NCBI GenBank assembly: GCA_034008185.1
Contig: CM067086.1
Location: 33,625,007 to 33,689,006 of the forward strand
Source of the DNA: Gorsachius magnificus
Taxonomy: Eukaryota; Chordata; Aves; Pelecaniformes; Ardeidae
Direction of reading: 5' to 3'
Length of the DNA: 64,000 nucleotides
The translations under genes were made by a program, and so were the position numbers. The notes under the pieces are model-generated. The model did not search any database, was not told where the DNA came from, and was given only the letters and a program-made list of their open reading frames with translations. This document shows positions 40,641 to 51,533 of the stretch, in pieces (position 1 is the first letter of the stretch; each line of letters starts with the position of its first letter).

Positions 40641-40843
40641 CTGGTGAGTGCTAGCTGTTCCATGTGGGATGGCTGCTCTGAAAGTTGCCAGAAGTTTGTT
40701 GTACTTTCCTGTGGGGACACGGGCACCTCGCGTGCTACCAGCATGGCATTGGGCATTGGTGAACTGGGATTGGCAGCACAGATGCCGATGGTCACGCAGC
40801 TGGGTCGGTTATGGACAGAAATTGGTTCCCCTCTTTGATTAAC
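40641..40843 (-). CDS. GARIN2: GARIN2 exon 2, first half of GARIN domain
   Basis: 203-base minus-strand exon with donor CAG|GTGAGT at its left edge and acceptor TTGAG ending at 40844. The translation starts VNQRGEPISVHNRPSCVTIG and goes on with ICAANPSSPMPNAMLVARE, the hallmark of the FAM71/GARIN family (G-E-x-I-x-V-H-N-R followed by V-x-I-G-I and P-x-P-x-x-M-L-x-A-R). Phase 0 in and phase 2 out agree with both neighbours. Upstream of the acceptor there is a (TTG)n microsatellite instead of a normal pyrimidine tract. Confidence 0.95.
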
Positions 40844-40845
40844 CT

Positions 40846-40863
40846 CAACAACAACAACAACAA
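40846..40863 (-). repeat. (TTG)n microsatellite at a splice acceptor
   Basis: CAACAACAACAACAACAA on the plus strand, read as (TTG)6 on the transcribed strand. It ends two bases before the acceptor AG of GARIN2 exon 2. Confidence 0.9.
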
Positions 40864-41214
40864 GCCCCATCAACACTGACATTTGCTGTATGATCTCTAA
40901 AAAAATATAGTACTAATACATTTCATGGTGTTTTGGCTTAGAGGCCCTAGAAGTTATGTACTGGGTTGGTGAGGAGAGAGGGGAGCATGGAATAATGAGA
41001 CAGGAATGTGTATGAGTGAAAAGAAAGGAAAGAAGTTGAATAAGAATAAAGGAGGACTGGAAATCACTGGCTCTCGTGTAGTCCCAATCATTGGGTATCT
41101 GATTGCTGTGATCAGAAACCTCTTGAGTACCATTATCTTCAATTTCTCTTAGCATAAACATGATGGAAGAGGCACTCTGTTTTCTGATGATTCACTTCCT
41201 TTGTCAGCATTACT

Positions 41215-41330
41215 GTGATATTAATGAGCTCTGGTTATGAACCAGGATCCTGCTAGGTGCTGTACAAACACAGAAGTGGAAAAGATCACAAGTAATTTAT
41301 GTGTGAGACATGAAATTACAGAAAGAGAAA
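41215..41330. repeat. Possible ancient interspersed-repeat fragment
   Basis: GATCCTGCTAGGTGCTGTACAAACACAGAA followed by a weak echo of the usual downstream part. The phrase recurs in old dispersed repeats of birds and reptiles. I cannot give the family name with certainty. Confidence 0.35.
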
Positions 41331-42397
41331 AAATGAGAAGATACAAGGAGATAAGAATAAGTTGGTAAGTATGATGGAATCCCATGTTAGGTATCATCTG
41401 GGTCTGGTTTTGATAAGCATCAGAGAAAAAAAAATGTGTCCTAAGAAGGCATTTGAGGGAGGACAATACATTAAATTTGTGGATATCTAGTAGAATTTCC
41501 TCCCAAGCGTGAGAGACAGTATGTAAAAAAAGATGAAAGGCTATTTTTTTTTCCATTTTAATGTAAATGAATCTGTGATGTTGCTGTTTTCTTCAATTGA
41601 TAGTTTAGGGCAACTGCCTCCTTGATAGTAAATGAGGTCTGATAAATAAAGCAGGGATGAATCATAAGGTACCTTGAAAACAGAGAGTCTAGCTAATTAG
41701 CATTCTTCATGTCTATCGACAATGCCAGATTGAATTAATCAAGGGAAGACCAAAGGATGCTGCAATTATCACAAAGTGAGGTAATGAAGCCCTATGAAAA
41801 ACACTGCTGAGATACATCATGTAAATAGAATTCAGGTATTTTAGATGCACTGTGAATGCAGAATTGTAGGAGTGTAGACTGTTGCCAGAGTTCTTGCAGG
41901 GTTCTTTGGGCAGTGCTTAGGGTAAGTGACAGGCAGGGTAGTGATATTGCCTCCAAGGGTACTAGAAGTTGCAACTGGGGGGAGGTTGCCTGGGAAAGGC
42001 TGTGCCATTTAGGCTAGGTTGAACAGACATTGATGGCTAAAAACCTCAATGAGATAGCACAGAGCCAGAAATTGCTAGAACAGCCCTAGCTCTTGCTACA
42101 GGAAGGAGTAGGGGCTGACAAGGAAGGGTGAAAACATCACTCTTTGTCCTCCTTTTCTAATTTGCAGCACTGCTGATGCTGTGTTTCTGGACTATTGCCT
42201 TGAAAGTGTGAGCAGAATGAGTCTATAGGAGAAGTGAAACATATCCCCGTATGTGTGTAATAAACAGATATTAAGAATAGTCAGAATGAATGAATGAGAA
42301 ATACCTGTCAAGATAAGGCAGGAGGGAAAAAAGGGTAATCACTGCAAACAATTTTATCTTGAGCATGCCAAATGATCTCATTTGAATGACTTTTTAC

Positions 42398-42537
42398 CTG
42401 GACAAACTTGCTCTCGAAGATGGGGGCAGAGGTAAAAGGAGCATATTCCCCTTGGCTAAGAAGTCTCTTCAGGTCACCCATAATGGATGCCTGACTTGAA
42501 CTGATGCTCTTAAAATCAAACTTGCTATTCATTTTGC
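42398..42537 (-). CDS. GARIN2: GARIN2 first coding exon
   Basis: Golgi-associated RAB2 interactor 2 (FAM71D). On the minus strand acceptor TTTTGTGGACAG ends at 42538, the likely start ATG is 42532-42530 in AAAATGA context, and the exon ends at CAG|GTAAAA. The first 45 residues end in GDLKRLLSQGEYAPF and TSAPIFESKFVQ, which is the standard opening of the FAM71/GARIN domain (L-x-x-L-L-x-x-G-E-Y-x-x-F-x-x-A-P-x-F-E-S-x-F). I chose this ATG because the acceptor lies only a few bases upstream, but an upstream coding exon is not excluded. Joined to exons 2-4 the frame stays open for about 280 residues. Confidence 0.88.
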
Positions 42538-42904
42538 CTGTCCACAAAATAAAAATAAATTTACAAGTTAAAAAGCATAGAAATAAAAAGGCTTATATGT
42601 TAAAAAACCCCCTGATGATTATGAAAAGAAACAAACATAATCCTACCTGATAGGCTTTATTATACTACTAAAGAGCAAAAACTCTGCCCCAAACGACACA
42701 TTTTTAAGAACATGCAATCTCAAGTGCAAAGGGGAACTTGGTAAGGCTTTCTCCCAGCTCTTGACTCCTCTTTTAGTATTTATTTAAGGAAAAAGGGCCT
42801 GTGACTCTATAAACACTAGTTTGCACATGCTGTTCTGTACTTCAGTACATTCTTCCTGTTTATAAGTAATCGTGTATTTTTGCCACTGTTAAGATAATAT
42901 TTTA

Positions 42905-42950
<46 letters not shown>

Positions 42951-43370
42951 GGTATAGTGCCATATTTTGCAAATAACAGTAGAAACCCTTGGGCTGTTCT
43001 CAGTGACAGAACTTAGGAGATGCTCTGAAGTAGAAATTCTCCAGCAGCTGGCCGGGCTGACTTTAACACAAAAGCTGAAGAACAAGTAACATAATATTGA
43101 TTGACTCACTGAGGGAGAAAAGAACTTCAAGGCTACTCATTAATTACATTTCATAAATTTTTATTAAACCACTAATTTCTATCAACTTAAGTAGCTACAA
43201 AAGTAAAATGATTTGTTTACCACTGCTCAGTAAGTGGCAGAATGCCAAGAAGAACAGAAATACCCTGCCACTGGGTTTTTTAAAAAACAAAATATATGTA
43301 GTAGACTTCTACTTCCCATGCATACCTTGTTTCACTTAGGTCAATCCATTTCTTACACATAGGAGCATGT
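42538..43370. other. 5' flank or 5' UTR intron of GARIN2
   Basis: AT-rich, with a T30 tract at 42912-42941. The promoter of GARIN2 is not identifiable: there is no CpG island, consistent with a tissue-restricted gene. Confidence 0.35.
42912..42941 (+). repeat. T30 homopolymer
   Basis: Uninterrupted run of 30 T, the longest homopolymer in the window. It may be the poly(A) of a minus-strand retrocopy, but no adjacent retrocopy is recognised. Confidence 0.95.
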
Positions 43371-44089
43371 CTAAGAAAAGAGAGGACACCAGTGCGCTAG
43401 TCCCTTCTGCAGAGCCCGCTGGAATTCTCTCAGCACTAGAAACCCATGGTCGGCAGCATCATCAAGCACGGTCTTGATGATTTGGTTTCCCCGCTTGAGT
43501 TTCTTTAAGAAGTGATAATATGAAGAGAAGCAGTATGTGACTGCGTGGACGTGAAGCAGCAAGTTTTGTCATAGCAGGCAGGCAGGGTGGCTTGGAAGAA
43601 CTCAGCCCCATCACTGCTGGCATCACAATACGTCACCTGGTTTGTGCTCTAACCAGTCCTGACGGCAATTCCGTTTCTTGGTTGCATCAGGGCATTGCGG
43701 TAACAGGTAGCATGGCTTCACCTGTAACATGGGCACATTAAGGGCATGGTAACATCAGAGATTTTTGCATAGGTATTGTCCATGCAGCACAGGCTGCCAG
43801 GGAACAGCAAGCATTGGTCTGCTCCACAAGGGACAATGGCCTGGGAGCCGAGGATGACCTCAGCAGAGGCATTGCCTTCCACAGTCAAGGCGCAGTCCTT
43901 CAATCCCACAGAATTCGATGTGAACAGGCTGAGAAGGATAGTGGTAACAGGGTCTGCTGACAGGGACTTGCAAGACAAGGTGCAAAACCAGATCTGGAGT
44001 CCATCCTGAGACTGTTCCAGGAGTCCAGTCAGGAGCAGCAGCAGGCAGGGCTGGGGACAGGACTGCAATAGATGTCCAAGGAAGTCCAC
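43371..44089 (-). pseudogene. Possible broken gene or retrocopy, unidentified
   Basis: On the minus strand a 123-codon frame (44089-43718), rich in Cys and Leu, ends at a TGA. Next to it, in a different frame, follows about 30 open codons (beginning near 43730, containing PQCPDATKKRNCRQDWLEHK), then another short stretch, and finally a 63-codon frame (43562-43371, containing HFLKKLKRGNQIIKTVLDD). Successive frames with ordinary amino-acid composition suggest a single coding sequence broken by frameshifts. I recognise no family. A plus-strand frame overlaps (43776-44009), so coding on either strand is unproven. There is a donor-like CAG|GTGAAG at 43721/43720, so a spliced exon is another possibility. 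Confidence 0.25.
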
Positions 44090-45590
44090 CCAGGAGTCAG
44101 GGCTGGCAACAGGTACATCTATAGCCTCTCTCAGACAAGGAGTAGGTGCCCAGGCCAGGGCTTATGTGTACCTCCCAGGCCCATGGGCAGGGGCCTGGGG
44201 TGGGGACCCCAGGTGAGGCTGGTCAGGGCAGTTAAGGCCCATCGGTGTGCTCAGGGCCCTGGCCTGAGTGTTAACGAGTCAATTTAAAATGCAGCTTGTA
44301 TTCATGTGTCTTGCTCTGGTCTGTGGCTTTTGTCTATACATTCTTTTGCTAGAGAAACCTTTTAGATCAGCCAGGTGATGTCGTAATGAACCCGTGATGT
44401 TAACTCCTTCTTTTCACCTGAAGTGATAACACTGCTGCTCCCAGCTCAGCCCTGTGCTTGGACAGAGTTCAGGCCACGCCTGAGCACCGGGCTGGCTGAG
44501 GCAGAATTGATGTTGCAAAATGAGGGCTATGTTGTCTGACAGTTTGAAGAGCCGTTGTGCAGTCTCCTTTGCAGGTACGGAGCCTCCTCTGGGTGGGTGC
44601 AGCCTCCCTCGCTTAGGTAGGGCCTGCCGTAGGACAGCTTCTGGGCTGTCTGATACCTCGGTGTGCTGACATGGCGATGGCCAGCAGAAATGCTTTCTGC
44701 TCTCTCTGCTATACAAGACAACTCTGATCCAGCATGGAAAACAACGGTGCTTTTCTTTCCCAGCTGCACTTCATCTGTGTCACATACACGGCTGGAGAAG
44801 GATAAATAGCATTGCTCTAGCAAAACCGCCACCACCAAGCCCTTTTTTCAGCCTTGACTTGCCTTTCCCTCTCTAGCCAATGTAAATGTAATTACAGACA
44901 CCAGTGAGTGGCTGAGCGGGAGGAGACTGACTCCATGGTCAAGTGGTCACAGGTCTTGCCTGAGCCATGGAAGCTGCAAGTCCCATCTACCTCCCCCAAA
45001 TACAGGCATACCCTCAGCCCTTGTTTGGGCTGTGCAGTTGGTGTGGCGTGTGGATACCAGAGGAAGGAGGGTCTGAGCTAAGATGGTGTTGGGAAGCAGT
45101 AGAGCTACAAGGGCTCTTGTAGGGCAGGATAGGAACATTTTTCACACCTAAGACAGCATTACTATATGATGCTCTGTTGTGCCATGTACATGTTCTGGCA
45201 TGGACTGTTCTAGCTCAGGTGCCTCGGCGTCACTCATTGCTCTAATGTGTTGACAGGTATTTAATCTCCCAGCCTCAGGGTAATGCAATATTGTAAGACG
45301 TGGCTATCAGTTTTTCAAGATGCTTCTTGTGTGGCTTTTGAGGGGGATGATGGGGGATGAATCTGGTAGCCTGATAGAAGCGAGGCTGCTGCAGCTCCAT
45401 GCCCCCAGGTCCAAACAACAATAAAGCTGAGCATGTATTCCCAGTAGGTACAACACACATCACCTACATACAACACCCACATACAGGCAGCACCCATGGC
45501 CTCATCCTGTTCCCCTCTCTGGCTGATCTGGATGAAGGGCCATTAGTGGGAAATACAGGTGTATGTACAATGCGTACCCCTTCAGCAGGG
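44090..45590. other. GC-richer intergenic stretch, no gene recognised
   Basis: Higher GC than the flanks. Overlapping minus-strand frames (44838-44527, 44716-44414) are open for about 100 codons each but match nothing I know. Confidence 0.3.
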
Positions 45591-45723
45591 CTCAGGCACT
45601 CAGTTTGTCCAGTATCTGGCCCCTGGATCCCAGTGTCCTCAGCTGCTGGTGCCCGGACATGTGAGCCCCTGAAGCTGCGACCCCACCCCTGTTTCTGATA
45701 CAGACCCCTCACTCACACTCACA

Positions 45724-45800
45724 AACACACACACACACATTTTTTTATACACATATATATATACACATACACATGTATATATATATACACATACACATAT
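45724..45800 (+). repeat. (CA)n/(TA)n compound microsatellite
   Basis: ACACAC runs, a short T tract, then ATATAT and ACACAT runs: alternating purine-pyrimidine sequence over about 75 bases. Confidence 0.95.
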
Positions 45801-45906
45801 TGTAGTCTCTGCAGTAGCTGGCTTCAGACACACAGTCCACCCAGTAGCTGGTCCTGGATCCTTGGTCTTTCCAGGTGCCTCCTCCCTGGAGACAGCTATG
45901 TATGTG

Positions 45907-45930
45907 TACACACACACACACACACACACA
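45907..45930 (+). repeat. (AC)12 microsatellite
   Basis: Perfect dinucleotide run of about 24 bases. Confidence 0.95.
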
Positions 45931-46045
45931 GAGAATTGTGCCTCATGTCACCCGCAGAGCCCAGGGTCTCTCCAGCAGCCATCTGGGACTGCCCTGGTGC
46001 CCCCTCCAGTAGCTAGCTCCTCCCACAGTCTTGCTTCTTCCTCAT

Positions 46046-47900
46046 GTAGGAAAAGAGTTAGAAATGACATTTAATAAGACAGGACAGACTGTGGTGATCG
46101 GGCAGGGCACAGAGCATGGCCAGATGAGTGTACCTGTTCACTCTTGACCAGCCCTTTTTATCCCTTTATCCCTCTATTGTCCTACATCTGTGCCTCCCCT
46201 AATCCCCTACAGCCATTCCTTTCACCACTTTTGCTTCCTCTCCTAAACATCCCACAAATCTTGTGCAATCCTAAACTGCTTTTCCCCTGCATCCCATAAT
46301 GTGTTCCTCACCCCCCATAGTCTGAAAGGTGGTTCTGAAAGCCCTCCTTTGCCTCCACCCTGATGAGTTTCGCAGCTGGGCAGGGGCTGGGGCACTCCTG
46401 TGACTGCCCCGGCAGAGACCCAGCCTGGGTGTCCCTATGAGTCCGTAACTTGGGGTCCCACCTGCCATCGTGCCCCTGTGCTCCTCTGGGTCCTGCGATG
46501 GGCCTGGGAGTTGCTGGGGCCAGGTGTTATTTGGGTTTTCCCACCTGCCATCCACTCTGTGCCCCTTTGTATGTGTGCTTTTTATCACTCCCCCAAACAA
46601 AGAACTGTTATTTTGGGGGGTTTTGGGGGTTGTTTTGTTTTAGTCTAACCTTAGCCACCACCTCTTAGAAAAACTCCAGCTAACAGAGAAGGCAGCAGCA
46701 TGACTCCTTAGCAATGCAGGCTGCCAAAACTGTATTAAATCCTGCCTTCTGCTCCGTTCCCTGGCTTTTCATAGCACATTGGGCAAATTGATTGGATTTG
46801 GCCAGTAGGGAGTAAATTACAGAAAGTTGGTCATGGATGTACAGTGCCAGCTAACTACCTTTTATTTAGATGGGCTCAAGTACCACTGCATCTGCGTGTG
46901 TACCTCTCCCCTCCTGAAAGACTGGCAGATAAGTAGCTCTCGGGCCACTTTTATTTTCACTATTCAATACCTTTAGTGATGAATAGCTACCTCGTGCTGA
47001 CACAAAAGCCCCGACAGGCTGTGCTTGCAGAAAGGCACCGTACGCCACAAACAGCCGCTGTAATCAACACTGGCTCCAGTGCACTCGCCTACATGGTTCT
47101 AATTCCAGCTAATTCCCTTGAGTGCAGCACGTGCACTCTACGGAGCCACATCCCAAGAGATTGCCCACCAGCCTTCACCCGGAACAGGCCTGTTCCAGCA
47201 ACCGCATCCAAATACAAGAAAGTGATAGGAAAATAGGAAGCCCATTTTTTTTTTTTTTTTTACTGCAGCTTTTCCTTCTATGCATGAGGTTGGTCTTTGG
47301 CCTTAGGTGAGATTTATTAGGTCAGCTGGCAGTTCTCCAAAGTAGTGCAACAGCATCCTAAAACAAGAGCATGGATGAAGAGCCTGTCAGCAGCAGTGGG
47401 CAATCCAGCTGGCGATAAGCCCCAAGAAAAGATCAGGCATAATAATGTAAAGTATCGATATTGTAGCATAGCTGTCAAGCCACCAAAGCAGGTCTTTTCA
47501 CACTGTATAGAACAGATTCTCATCTGAGGTAATCAATGCATCTCTGTTATCAGATTAAATTAAAGGCAAGTAAATTAAAGGAAGATACTTGTTTACCAGG
47601 ACCAAGAACTGTAGACGGATTGCTCAAAACTGAGTGGAAGTGAGTTAAAACAGCTAAGGAAATTCCACACAGATAAAATTAAAATGTTGTGTATGAGGAA
47701 AACATTTTCTTGAACTGTCACTGTAACTACTGTTTTGGTTCTGGGTTGACTACTACCAATTAAGAATCAGACTTTGAGGTGATCTGTATTTTAAGATCCA
47801 TAAAAACACATTGGTCAGAGGCACTGAAGAAAAAAAAAATTAACTATTAGGAAGTAGAGAACAAATGGAAGTCATGATTTTGTGGTTATATGAGCTAGCA
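46046..47900. other. Intergenic, no gene recognised
   Basis: Mixed sequence with a pyrimidine-rich part (46140-46260) and a T17 tract (47245-47261). Short frames only. Confidence 0.4.
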
Positions 47901-47904
47901 ATGC

Positions 47905-48270
47905 CTTTTAATGCCGTGTGCAGTTCTGGTCTCCTTGTCCCAGACAGAATACAGTAAAACTGAAGAGGGTGCAAAGAGGAGCAACAGGGGTGATCCAATT
48001 TATGGACCCTTGGAGACAGAAGATGACTACACAGGGCAGACCACAGAGATTAGGGCTCTTAATCCAGATGGTAGCCATCTGTAAAACTGCGGGTGGCAAA
48101 GTGAGGGTGACTTCTCTTTGTCTGCTCCAGTGCAAAAGCCTGAGAGGCATCAAACAGGACTAGGAGGTGGCAGATGCAGCACGAAACAGAGGAGATGCTG
48201 CTTCACACTGTGAAAGTGTGGGACTTCTTGCTACAAACCCTGTGGGTGCTGGGTGAGTATTTGGATGATG
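47905..48270 (+). mobile_element. Old CR1 LINE 3' fragment
   Basis: The plus strand begins with GTGTGCAGTTCTGGTCTCC and continues with AAACTGAAGAGGGTGCAAAGAGGAGCAACA, which translates to a decayed form of the CR1 reverse transcriptase end (QFWSP...KLKRVQRGAT). Later landmarks of CR1 3' ends follow (AGAGGAGATGCTGCTTCACAC, GTGGGACTTCTTGCTACA). Frames are broken, so it is an old copy. Confidence 0.6.
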
Positions 48271-51020
48271 GATCATTATCTCCTTGCCATGCATTTATAT
48301 TCTTTCTTCCTGAGATGGGAGCTATTGGCCACTTTTTTCGCAAGGGGAAGATTTTAAAAAAAAAAAAAATTTATCTGAAAGCACACAGGCCGCACAGCAC
48401 AGGGAAGTTTCTAGCATTATCTTGTCTCCTTCTCAGCAGTTTCTCGAGTAGTCCCACAGAAGCTGCCTTCTCCTGCTGGTACCAGCCATTGGCAGGGTGG
48501 GAAGTTGTGTTTGCAAACATCCGGGTTGGCTTCTCCTGGCCCAGTGTCAGGTCTGCATGCTGGTGCAGAATTGGGACCCCCGTAGTGCTCCAAACAGCAC
48601 AACCTTTCAAAATGATGAAGTCACTGTTACTTTGCCACAACAGGTTAGGAAATGCTCTTGTCAGACAGGTAATAATGGGTTATGTTGTTATGTGTTATGT
48701 TGGTTTTTAAAAGTTCTACATCCTTGATGTGCTAACTCTCATTTGTCCTGCTGATCCTTCTGATTTGTATTGGGTAATGGCATCCTTTCAGACCATCTTG
48801 GGACACAGTAAAATCCATGTGATGAGAATGTCAGGTACTGACAGAAGCCACTTTGCATGCTTTCCTGGCAGTCCAGTGGGACAGTTTTTTGTGTGGCAGT
48901 GGCTGTGATCATGTCGGAATTGCACTATGACTTTTTTTTTTTTACGGAAGCAAATGCATCTGGACATGGCTCTCAGTCTGGCAGTGTTCTGCACCTACAA
49001 AAAGAGTAAATCAGGGTTTTGAAATAATCTTACCCTGCTATTGCTTCTAAGGTAGTTTTTGCATGGATTTATGCTTACCCTCCATCTTCTCTTACACTTT
49101 TCTGGAAGTTTCTTCACTTCTACTTTTGAATCCCTGGTTATCAAGATCATGCTAGTGAATTTGTTTTCTTTGGTACGTCCAGATTATCAGTGGAGTTACT
49201 GGTGTACAGTCAGGTTTTGGTTTTGTTTGTGAATTGACTTTGCAAAAATTAAGTTGGCTGCCTAGATCTTTAAAACCAAATTGGGTCCATGCAAATGCAG
49301 GAGCCCTTGCATAGGGAGGGAGCATGCTGGATGTCACTGTACAGTGCTGGGATGGAGCAAGTAATCCCAGCCAGACCAGTCTGACAACTAGAGAGCTACT
49401 GAGCATCTGTGCATTGCCCTTTTGAAGGCTTTATATTCCAAGAGCTTTGTCAGCTTGTGTGCAATACGGCACGAATGCATAGAGCAAGTCTTAATCTAAT
49501 GCTGAATATGAGTCACTAAGCCCTTTCAGAAAACATGCAACTAGCAGCACATCATGAGGCTGTAACATTTGCAAAACCCACAGGCTTTTCCTCCCCGTGA
49601 ATTAGCCAAGAAGCGTCTGCATTTCAATGCCGAGTTTAAATCCAGCATGAGGACTCACCTTTCCGGGTGGAGGCTGGGATACACCTACTAGAAAAAAAAA
49701 GTCAAGTTTAAAAAAAAAAACAACAAAAAAAAAATCCATAAAAGAAAACATAGAAGAAACAACAATGTAGATTTTTTTCACTCTGAGTAAACAGAGATGT
49801 TCAGCTGCTGACAGTATCAAGCTGAAGGGGTGCAAATGCTGCATTTTGTCTTTTGAGACTGGCTGGCTTTAGGAAGGCGAAGGGATTGCCAAACCATTTC
49901 ATTGCCAAAACAGTTATTAGAGATCATGTTCTTCATCATGAGGTTAAGGCACTTAATTGCAACGTACTGACCGAATACTGCTATGGGAAGCTATACCTTG
50001 TCTCTATTCAACATATGATGGCTGCCTTAACGGTCATCAGCTGCTGCAGTTGTTTCCCTCACTGCAAATCCTTTTTCTTCATCAATAGTTGTTGTGATTT
50101 TCACCACCTGGTTGTCTCCCTCTCCTAGAAATGGCTCTGCTTTCTTTGACTACATACACAAATGCCCTTCCGTCTCTAACCTGTAGTGCGAAAATTCAGC
50201 TTTCTCATGGGAGTAACACCAGCCGACTTTCATTAGCTCCAGGACAGAGACTACCATAGATACACAGCATTTAAGCAAGGAGTTTCTTACCTGGAATTTT
50301 GGGAAATGTGTAAAATAACCTCACAAAAGAAATATCAGGTTGGGAATATATTCTTCAATTTATTTGGGATAAAAGTCTATTAGAAATATTTGCAAAGTGT
50401 CAGCATAAATGACAGACAATTTTCATGCTTTTTTTCTGATATTAAAAACTAGTTTCAATTTTCCAGCTAAGGAAAAATAAAATTGGCAAATTTTGTGCTT
50501 GAGCATTTCAGCATCTACCCTCTTCCTTCTTATTCTCAGTCTCCTGTCAGGTAAGAGGAAGAGTATAAGGATCATTACACGTCAGCCCAATCTCCTGCTT
50601 GATAACGTAGCCTGAATCGGGCTCTGACCCCTCATTTGATGCTCTCCCACTCTCTCACCTAGTTCCACAGGGGAAGTACAAAGGTATATATCCAAGTATA
50701 CCAAATAAGTGTATCCAAGCAGACTCTTCCTTTAAAACAACTATTGAACTTGACTGCTGATGAACCTTTAGGTACTTCTTGAGGGATGTGTCTTCAGCAT
50801 TAACCGATCCTTACGGCTTTTTGCTATCTGGCCCTTACTTTGCTTGTCTTCTCTTTGTCAACTGCAAATACAGCTACCTGGTAGTCTGTCAGTGCTGTTA
50901 TCACGTAAGAAAACAAAGCTGTGATACGTTTCTTTTGTTTTGATTTAATGTATATTTTTCTTATCTAACACAAAACCCCACAAACAGTTCAGGTGATGAT
51001 GGTGCTATTTTTGGGAAGCT
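48271..51020. other. Intergenic, no gene recognised
   Basis: AT-rich with A- and T-tracts near 48357, 48930 and 49710. No exon or repeat family assigned. Confidence 0.4.
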
Positions 51021-51323
51021 GAACATTAGACCATAATGGAGGGCCATGGGAAGTGCTGGGCCATCTTAGCCTGGCATCTGCTTTCCAAAGTAAGGTGTCC
51101 CACTAAAGCCCCAATCCTCGGACACAGTTCCTGCCCTGCAAGTGCTGTCAGAGGCATCCCCCGAAGAGGTTTTCTGAGCACGATTGGAGGCAGGCCCTGA
51201 ACACCGCTGCCATGCGAAGGCAAGGAAAGCTGGCATGCGCTGTCCCAACACTGATGGGCTTGAAAGCAAGGCAACCGGGATGAAAAGGTGGATCCAGTCA
51301 CTACACTGGACACTTGTGTGGCC

Positions 51324-51357
51324 AGTGCAGGCTATGTGCAGGCTGCGTGCAGGCTGC
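51324..51357 (+). repeat. Short tandem GTGCAGGCTR repeat
   Basis: Three adjacent near-copies of a 10-base unit (GTGCAGGCTA, TGTGCAGGCT, GCGTGCAGGCTGC). Confidence 0.7.
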
Positions 51358-51383
51358 CTGTGGCCTGACGAACATCTTTACCT

Positions 51384-51533
51384 GGCATGAGGCAAGCAGC
51401 ACGTCTTTTGGACTGAGATGTGTCAAAGACGACAGCCTTTAGCAGTTGGTGCAGAGCGGCAAGCTGGGGAGGACAAATGCTGAACCTGCAGGGCGATTCC
51501 AGTTGCCAAGCATGAGGCAAGCAGCAGGTCAAA
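51384..51533 (+). repeat. Spaced direct repeat GCATGAGGCAAGCAGCA
   Basis: GCATGAGGCAAGCAGCACGTC near 51385 recurs as GCATGAGGCAAGCAGCAGGTC near 51510, about 126 bp apart, with one mismatch over 21 bases, in a GC-rich patch (51020-51530). Confidence 0.75.

Larger units (their letters stand above)
40844..42397 (-). other. GARIN2: GARIN2 intron 1 (first visible intron)
   Basis: Intron bounded by CAG|GTAAAA and the TTGAG acceptor. It includes a stretch at 41230-41310 with TCCTGCTAGGTGCTGTACAAACACAG, a motif I know from old interspersed repeats of amniotes. No other exon is recognised. Confidence 0.65.
45595..46045 (+). repeat. Imperfect tandem duplication carrying CA microsatellites
   Basis: A block near 45598-45660 (CAGTTTGTCCAGTATCTGG then CCTGGATCC, CAGCTGCTGGTGCC) is echoed near 45828-45890 (CAGTCCACCCAGTAGCTGG, TCCTGGATCC, CAGGTGCCTCC) and faintly at 46000-46030 (CCCTCCAGTAGCTAGCTCC). 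Each of the first two is followed by an AC repeat. It looks like segmental duplication of a unit of roughly 200 bp. Confidence 0.6.

Noticed and set aside
48174..48710. 178-codon plus-strand frame
   Set aside because: It begins inside an old CR1 fragment and passes through an A-tract. No similarity recognised.
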